Shown: piece by piece, positions 60,727 to 64,000 of the stretch | Position numbering within the stretch: position 1 is the stretch's first letter | Layout of the letters: the number at the start of each line of letters is the position of its first letter | DNA from: Sphingomonas sp. ATCC 31555 | Lineage (GTDB): Bacteria > Pseudomonadota > Alphaproteobacteria > Sphingomonadales > Sphingomonadaceae | Direction of reading: 5' to 3' | Assembly: GCF_000282895.1 (NCBI RefSeq) | Contig: NZ_ALBQ01000013.1 | Span: 62,001 to 126,000, forward strand | DNA length: 64,000 nt | Translations under genes and position numbers: made by a program | The notes under the pieces: model-generated | Databases searched by the model: none | Told to the model about the DNA's origin: nothing | The model's input: only the letters and a program-made list of their open reading frames with translations

Positions 60727-62246
60727 TGCGTCCGCTGAGCCGATCGTGTCCATGGACGCTCTCGAAAATGAGGGCGTGCAGCGATGGCGGTGATGGCAAT
60801 GAGCGATGCCGAGATATCCCGGTTCGACACCTTGATGCGGCTCGACCGCGGCGAGCTTCGGCCCGCTGAGGCCATGCAGCTGCTGAGGCTGGAGCGCAGC
60901 CAGCTCTACCGGCTGCTCCGCCGACTACGGTCCGACGGCGTGGCTGGCTTGGTGTCCCGCAAGCGCGGTCGTCCCAGCAACCGGCGTTTCAGCGATACCT
61001 TCCGCGATAAGGTCCTCGGCATCGTTCGCGAGCACTATGCCGATTTCGGCCCGACGTTGGCGGCCGAGTATCTGGCCGAGCGCCACAGCATCACGCTCTC
61101 GCACGAGACGCTGCGGCAGCTGATGATCGGCGCCGGCCTCTGGAAGGCCAAGGCTGCTAAGCGCGCCAGGCTCCACCAGACCCGCAACCGGCGCGAGCGC
61201 CGCGGCGAGCTCATCCAGGTCGACGGCTCGGACCATGACTGGTTCGAGGGGCGCGGTCCGCGCTGCAGCCTGCTGGTCTATATCGACGACGCCACCAGCG
61301 AGTTGATGCACCTCGAGATGGCGGAAAGCGAGAGCGCCCTCTCCTACCTACAGGCGACACGCACCTACCTCGAGCGGCACGGCAAGCCGATCGCCTTCTA
61401 TTCGGACAAGCACAGCGCCTTTCGGAACAACCGCGCGACGGCCGACAGCGACGGCATGTCGCACCTCGGCCGCGCGCTAGATAAGCTCGGCGTGGAGATC
61501 ATCTGCGCCAACTCGCCCCAGGCCAAGGGGCGGGTTGAGCGGGCCAACAGCACGCTCCAGAACCGCCTCGTCAAAGCGATGCGACTTGAAGGCATCTCCT
61601 CCATCGAAGAGGCCAACACCTTCCTCCCCTCTTACCTCTTGCGCCACAATGCTCAGTTCGCCAGTCCACCTGCGGACCCTCGGAACGCCCATCGGCCCCT
61701 CGCTCCGCACGAGAATGTGGAAGCCGAGATGGTCTGGCGTGTCGAGCGCTCCGTCACCGGCGCTCTGGCGCTTCACTACAACAAGGCGATGTTCATCCTG
61801 GAGCCGACGCCGCTGGCGCGGACGCTCGCCCGCAAGCGCGTCCACGTTTGCGAATTCCCCGATGGGCGCATTGAGGTGCGGCACGGTGAAGTGGTCCTGC
61901 CCTACCGCGTCTACGACAAGATGCAGCGGGTCAACCAGGCCGAGATCGTCGAGAACAAGCGGCTTGGCGCGGCCCTTGCCATGGCGCAGGCCTTGCAAAG
62001 CGCCAACCCGCACCACCGGCAGCGGAACAACAATGCGCCAGCTCGCAGCTCACAGTCGGTGGGCGTTTTCGCTACGTCGCGGGTGGTTCTGGATGATGGT
62101 CGTGTGGGGAACGAGGCCCCAAAGCGACGGGGAAGACCGCCCCTCCCCCGCGTCAAGCGTCAGCTGGACACCGCCGCCGAGGAAATGCAGACTGTCCGCT
62201 GATGATGGAAAAGCTGCCGGTCCGCTCCCGCCCACTAGCGGACGCA
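60727..62246 (+). mobile_element. ISNCY-type insertion sequence, ends uncertain
   Basis: A 473-codon transposase is flanked by a 10-bp inverted repeat: TGCGTCCGCT at 60727-60736 and AGCGGACGCA at 62237-62246. That would give a 1.5-kb element with the ORF centred in it, as expected. No target duplication was recognised next to these repeats, so the outer ends may lie elsewhere (for example at TGTAAGCGC near 60673). Confidence 0.55.
60784..62202 (+). CDS. ISNCY-family DDE transposase
   Basis: A 472-residue transposase with N-terminal helix-turn-helix (ELRPAEAMQLLRLERSQLYR, VSRKRGRPSNRRFSD) and an rve integrase core: Asp147 (IQVDGSDHDWF), Asp208 (FYSDKHSAF) and Glu252 (PQAKGRVERANSTLQ), an intact DDE triad. 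A C-terminal beta-barrel-like segment and basic tail follow. It appears intact, so the element could be active if its ends are. Confidence 0.92.
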   Translation: MAVMAMSDAEISRFDTLMRLDRGELRPAEAMQLLRLERSQLYRLLRRLRSDGVAGLVSRKRGRPSNRRFSDTFRDKVLGIVREHYADFGPTLAAEYLAERHSITLSHETLRQLMIGAGLWKAKAAKRARLHQTRNRRERRGELIQVDGSDHDWFEGRGPRCSLLVYIDDATSELMHLEMAESESALSYLQATRTYLERHGKPIAFYSDKHSAFRNNRATADSDGMSHLGRALDKLGVEIICANSPQAKGRVERANSTLQNRLVKAMRLEGISSIEEANTFLPSYLLRHNAQFASPPADPRNAHRPLAPHENVEAEMVWRVERSVTGALALHYNKAMFILEPTPLARTLARKRVHVCEFPDGRIEVRHGEVVLPYRVYDKMQRVNQAEIVENKRLGAALAMAQALQSANPHHRQRNNNAPARSSQSVGVFATSRVVLDDGRVGNEAPKRRGRPPLPRVKRQLDTAAEEMQTVR

Positions 62247-62270
62247 TATTTATCGGCGCATGCTGATTAG

Positions 62271-62435
62271 ATGGCGAAGTCTGACATGCACCCTCACTGG
62301 TATCTACGGCTTCTGGCAATCTGGGTATTCACGGGACCAGTGCTTTTGGTGCTCGCAAACTTCCACAACCCCCAAGGCTTCAGAGTACTGCCGTCTTTCC
62401 CCCAGTGGCAGAGGGAGTTTTATCCAACTGAGTAG
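62271..62435 (+). pseudogene. 5' fragment of a membrane-protein gene cut by the IS3 element
   Basis: The frame starts MAKSDMHPHW and includes one membrane helix (LRLLAIWVFTGPVLLVLANF) and the aromatic stretch FPQWQREFYP. Up to base 62428 it is gene sequence; the final Thr-Glu-stop comes from the inverted repeat of the IS, which begins at 62429. The gene start lies 24 bp from the presumed end of the other insertion sequence, so its promoter may also be lost. No family was recognised. Confidence 0.6.
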
Positions 62436-62446
62436 CCCCTAGTTTT

Positions 62447-63346
62447 CTAGACGCTTTCCACTTTCAAAATCTGCTGCCGTTCGAACTGGATGGGCGACAG
62501 CATCCCGTTCCTGACCTGCTTGCGCACCGGGTTGTAGAACATCTCGATGTAATCGAACACGTCCTGCCGGGCTTCCTGGCGGTTTTTGTACGTCCGGCGC
62601 CGGATGCGCTCCCGCTTGAGCGAGGCGAAGAAGCTCTCGGCGACGGCATTGTCATGGCAGTTGCCGCGACGGCTCATCGAGTGCGCAAGATTGTGCGCGC
62701 GTAGCAAGGCAGCCCAGTCCATGCTGGTGAACTGCGCGCCCTGGTCCGAATGGATCAGCACCCGGTGCCTCGGCTTGCGTCGCCACACCGCCATGTGCAG
62801 CGCCTGCAGCACCACATCGGTGGTCTGCCGGCTCTGCATCGACCAACCGACCACGCGGCGGGAATACAGGTCGATCACGACCGCCAGATAGGCGAAGCCT
62901 TCTAGGGTGCGAATGTAGGTGATGTCTGTCACCCAGGCCCGGTCTGGCGCAGCCACGTCGAACTGGCGGTCCAGCGTGTTGTCGACCGCCAGGGACGGCT
63001 TGCCGCCATGGCTGCCGGGTCTGCGCTTATAGCCGATCTGCGCCTTGATGCCCGCCAGTCTGGTCAATCTGGCAACCCGGTTCGGGCAGCAGGTCTCGCC
63101 ATGATCCAACAGGTCGTCGTGCAGCTTGCGGTAGCCATAGACCTTGCCGCTGTCGTTCCATGCCTGCCGGAGCAACTCCGTCTGCCGAGTATCTTCCCGA
63201 GCCCGCTGACTCAGCGGGCTCTTTTGCCACAAAAGCCACTTGGCTGCACGGCGAGGCACCGGCACATCGCCCGCACGCCAAAACGATCGCGATGCTCGGC
63301 AATGAACGCGTATCTCACTTTGCATCCCGAGCGAAATACGCGGTGG
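62447..63346 (-). pseudogene. IS3 orfB transposase, frameshifted
   Basis: The main part (from about 63220 leftward) has the DDE core: WVTDITYIRTLEGFAYLAVV, LIHSDQGAQFTSMDW, SMSRRGNCHDNAVAESFFASL. The N-terminal part VRYAFIAEHRDRFGVRAMCR is in a different frame (about 63340-63232) and runs into a stop after SGFCGKRAR. The switch is near 63228-63234, where one base appears lost from a T run (or four bases relative to the usual FYAW codons). The stop TAG overlaps the left inverted repeat. Confidence 0.85.
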
Positions 63347-63587
63347 CTTTTTTTAGGATGTCGCGCTCCTCGGTCACCCGGGCCAGTTCGCGCTTCAGCT
63401 GGCGGATCTCGGCATCCTTGCCGGCATCGCCTGACACCACCTTCGCCAGTTGCCGCTTCCAAGCATAAAGCGAGTGCTGGCTGACGCCGAGACGCTGCGA
63501 AACCTCCGCTACCGGATACCCGCGCTCGGTAATCTGAGCCACCGCATCACGCTTGAATTCATCGCTGAAATTGGGCTTCCCCATCAT
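63315..63587 (-). CDS. IS3-family orfA (helix-turn-helix and leucine zipper)
   Basis: A 90-residue protein with the InsE/orfA pattern: KPNFSDEFKRDAVAQITERG, VSQRLGVSQHSLYAWKRQ and the coiled coil AEIRQLKRELARVTEERDIL. The stretch CTAAAAAAAG (A7 on the minus strand, 63348-63354) near its end is the usual -1 slip site for the orfAB fusion. AGGAGG precedes the tandem ATG. Confidence 0.93.
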   Translation of the reverse strand: MMGKPNFSDEFKRDAVAQITERGYPVAEVSQRLGVSQHSLYAWKRQLAKVVSGDAGKDAEIRQLKRELARVTEERDILKKATAYFARDAK

Positions 63588-63796
63588 CGCCTCCTGGCCT
63601 CAAAATTAGGATCCAAGGCGTCCAGAAATCTAGGGGCTACTCACTGTGCGGCAGGACTATAAGTCCACAACTAATATAGCAATTTTATCAGCTTGTCTCG
63701 ATTTCACATCTTCCTTGCACAAGGGGCCAAAATTAATTATGTCCATGTTGATCCGTTGTTAGACTAAGTCGTGCGCTTCTGTTCATGGAGGTCGGT

Positions 63797-64000
63797 TTGA
63801 AGAAAATGATCGCTGCGCTAGCAGTTTTGACCCTCATTGCTCCTGCAACGTCTTCAGCGCAGTCACTGATTAACAGCCCACTCTGGAAATCCTGCAAGGT
63901 ACAAGAGCAGATTGCCTACGATTCGTGTATGAAGGATCGAGGATTCACGGCAAGAGATTCTGAGGTTTGTAGAGGGCTGGCAAGCGCAGAATTCTGGACC
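63797..64000 (+). CDS. Small secreted protein, 3' end outside the window
   Basis: The frame stays open to the edge (68 residues shown). It starts LKKMIAALAVLTLIAPATSS-type signal peptide ending AQ, then SLINSPLWKSCKVQEQIAYD with cysteine residues CK, SCMKD and VCRG, which may form disulfides. TTG at 63797 lies 5 nt after GGAGGTC; ATG at 63785 (too close to no site) and ATG at 63806 are alternatives. The GC content is lower than in the core genes. Not recognised. Confidence 0.55.
   Translation, partial: MKKMIAALAVLTLIAPATSSAQSLINSPLWKSCKVQEQIAYDSCMKDRGFTARDSEVCRGLASAEFWT

Larger units (their letters stand above)
62429..63643 (-). mobile_element. IS3-family insertion sequence
   Basis: The 1215-bp element has 26-bp terminal inverted repeats with two mismatches (TGAGTAGCCCCTAG at the left end; its reverse complement at 63630-63643), starting TG and ending CA as is usual for IS3. 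It carries overlapping orfA and orfB, both leftward, with an A7 slip site. Flanks AAC and CTG do not form a target duplication. The orfB frame is broken, so this copy is probably inactive. Confidence 0.93.

Noticed and set aside
1..64000. tRNA, rRNA or riboswitch genes
   Set aside because: No cloverleaf-like, rRNA-like or known riboswitch sequence was recognised by eye; a covariance-model search would be needed to exclude small RNAs.

Overview
The window is GC-rich chromosomal DNA that reads as a Sphingomonas-like alphaproteobacterium (order Sphingomonadales). The reasons are four large TonB-dependent receptors (TBDRs), two IclR and one ROK regulator next to carbohydrate genes, short rhizobial/sphingomonad-type inverted repeats, and products such as the DUF6894 and YbdD/CstA proteins that are common in that order. 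This placement is inferred from gene content, not from a marker gene. No rRNA, tRNA or CRISPR array was seen.

Layout. 1-7.6 kb: a truncated TBDR, then a rhamnose/rhamnogalacturonan block. An IclR regulator, an L-rhamnose 1-dehydrogenase and a CE12-type acetylesterase run leftward; L-rhamnonate dehydratase (rhmD), a keto-deoxyrhamnonate dehydrogenase-type SDR and a COG3618 lactonase run rightward. 7.8-17.9 kb: a second TBDR, a second IclR, an unrecognised winged-helix protein with a long palindrome beside it, a ROK regulator and a large secreted GH2 enzyme. 17.9-20.1 kb: a visibly less GC-rich islet with an ExbD-like lipoprotein, a small membrane protein, a shortened DUF1963 gene and two copies of a 22-bp repeat. 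20.1-30.9 kb: mostly housekeeping (serine acetyltransferase with a DAACS symporter, a glutaredoxin-like protein, an M20 peptidase with a ThuA-domain protein, an L,D-transpeptidase-like protein, a DUF1501/DUF1800 pair, a small LuxR-type HTH protein). 31.1-35.5 kb: a FadR-type GntR regulator, gluconokinase and a three-module exported beta-helix/SMP-30-like protein. 36-48 kb: a third TBDR, a PRC-barrel-like protein, a subtilase facing an ECF sigma/anti-sigma pair, an exported lactonase-family propeller, and a fourth TBDR overlapping a GH53 endo-galactanase. 48-59.2 kb: ybdD-cstA and a complete kdp potassium system (small ORF-kdpF-A-B-outer-membrane protein-C-E leftward, kdpD rightward). 59.3-64 kb: an acyltransferase, an ISNCY-type transposase, a membrane-protein gene broken by an IS3 element whose own orfB is frameshifted, and the start of a small secreted protein.

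How the parts fit. Outer-membrane receptors, secreted enzymes (CE12, GH2, GH53, beta-helix protein) and the oxidative, non-phosphorylating rhamnose route together suggest growth on pectin, especially rhamnogalacturonan I with galactan side chains. Expected products are rhamnose, then rhamnonolactone, rhamnonate and 2-keto-3-deoxyrhamnonate. The enzyme for the last cleavage (aldolase or diketo-hydrolase) and an inner-membrane rhamnose transporter are not in the window. Each carbohydrate block carries its own regulator, and several palindromes in the divergent promoters are plausible operators.

The most unusual items are: the beta-helix/SMP-30 fusion with gluconokinase and a GntR regulator sharing operator-like half-sites; the outer-membrane barrel gene inside the kdp operon; the ExbD-like domain carried on a lipoprotein; and the winged-helix gene with iteron-like palindromes.
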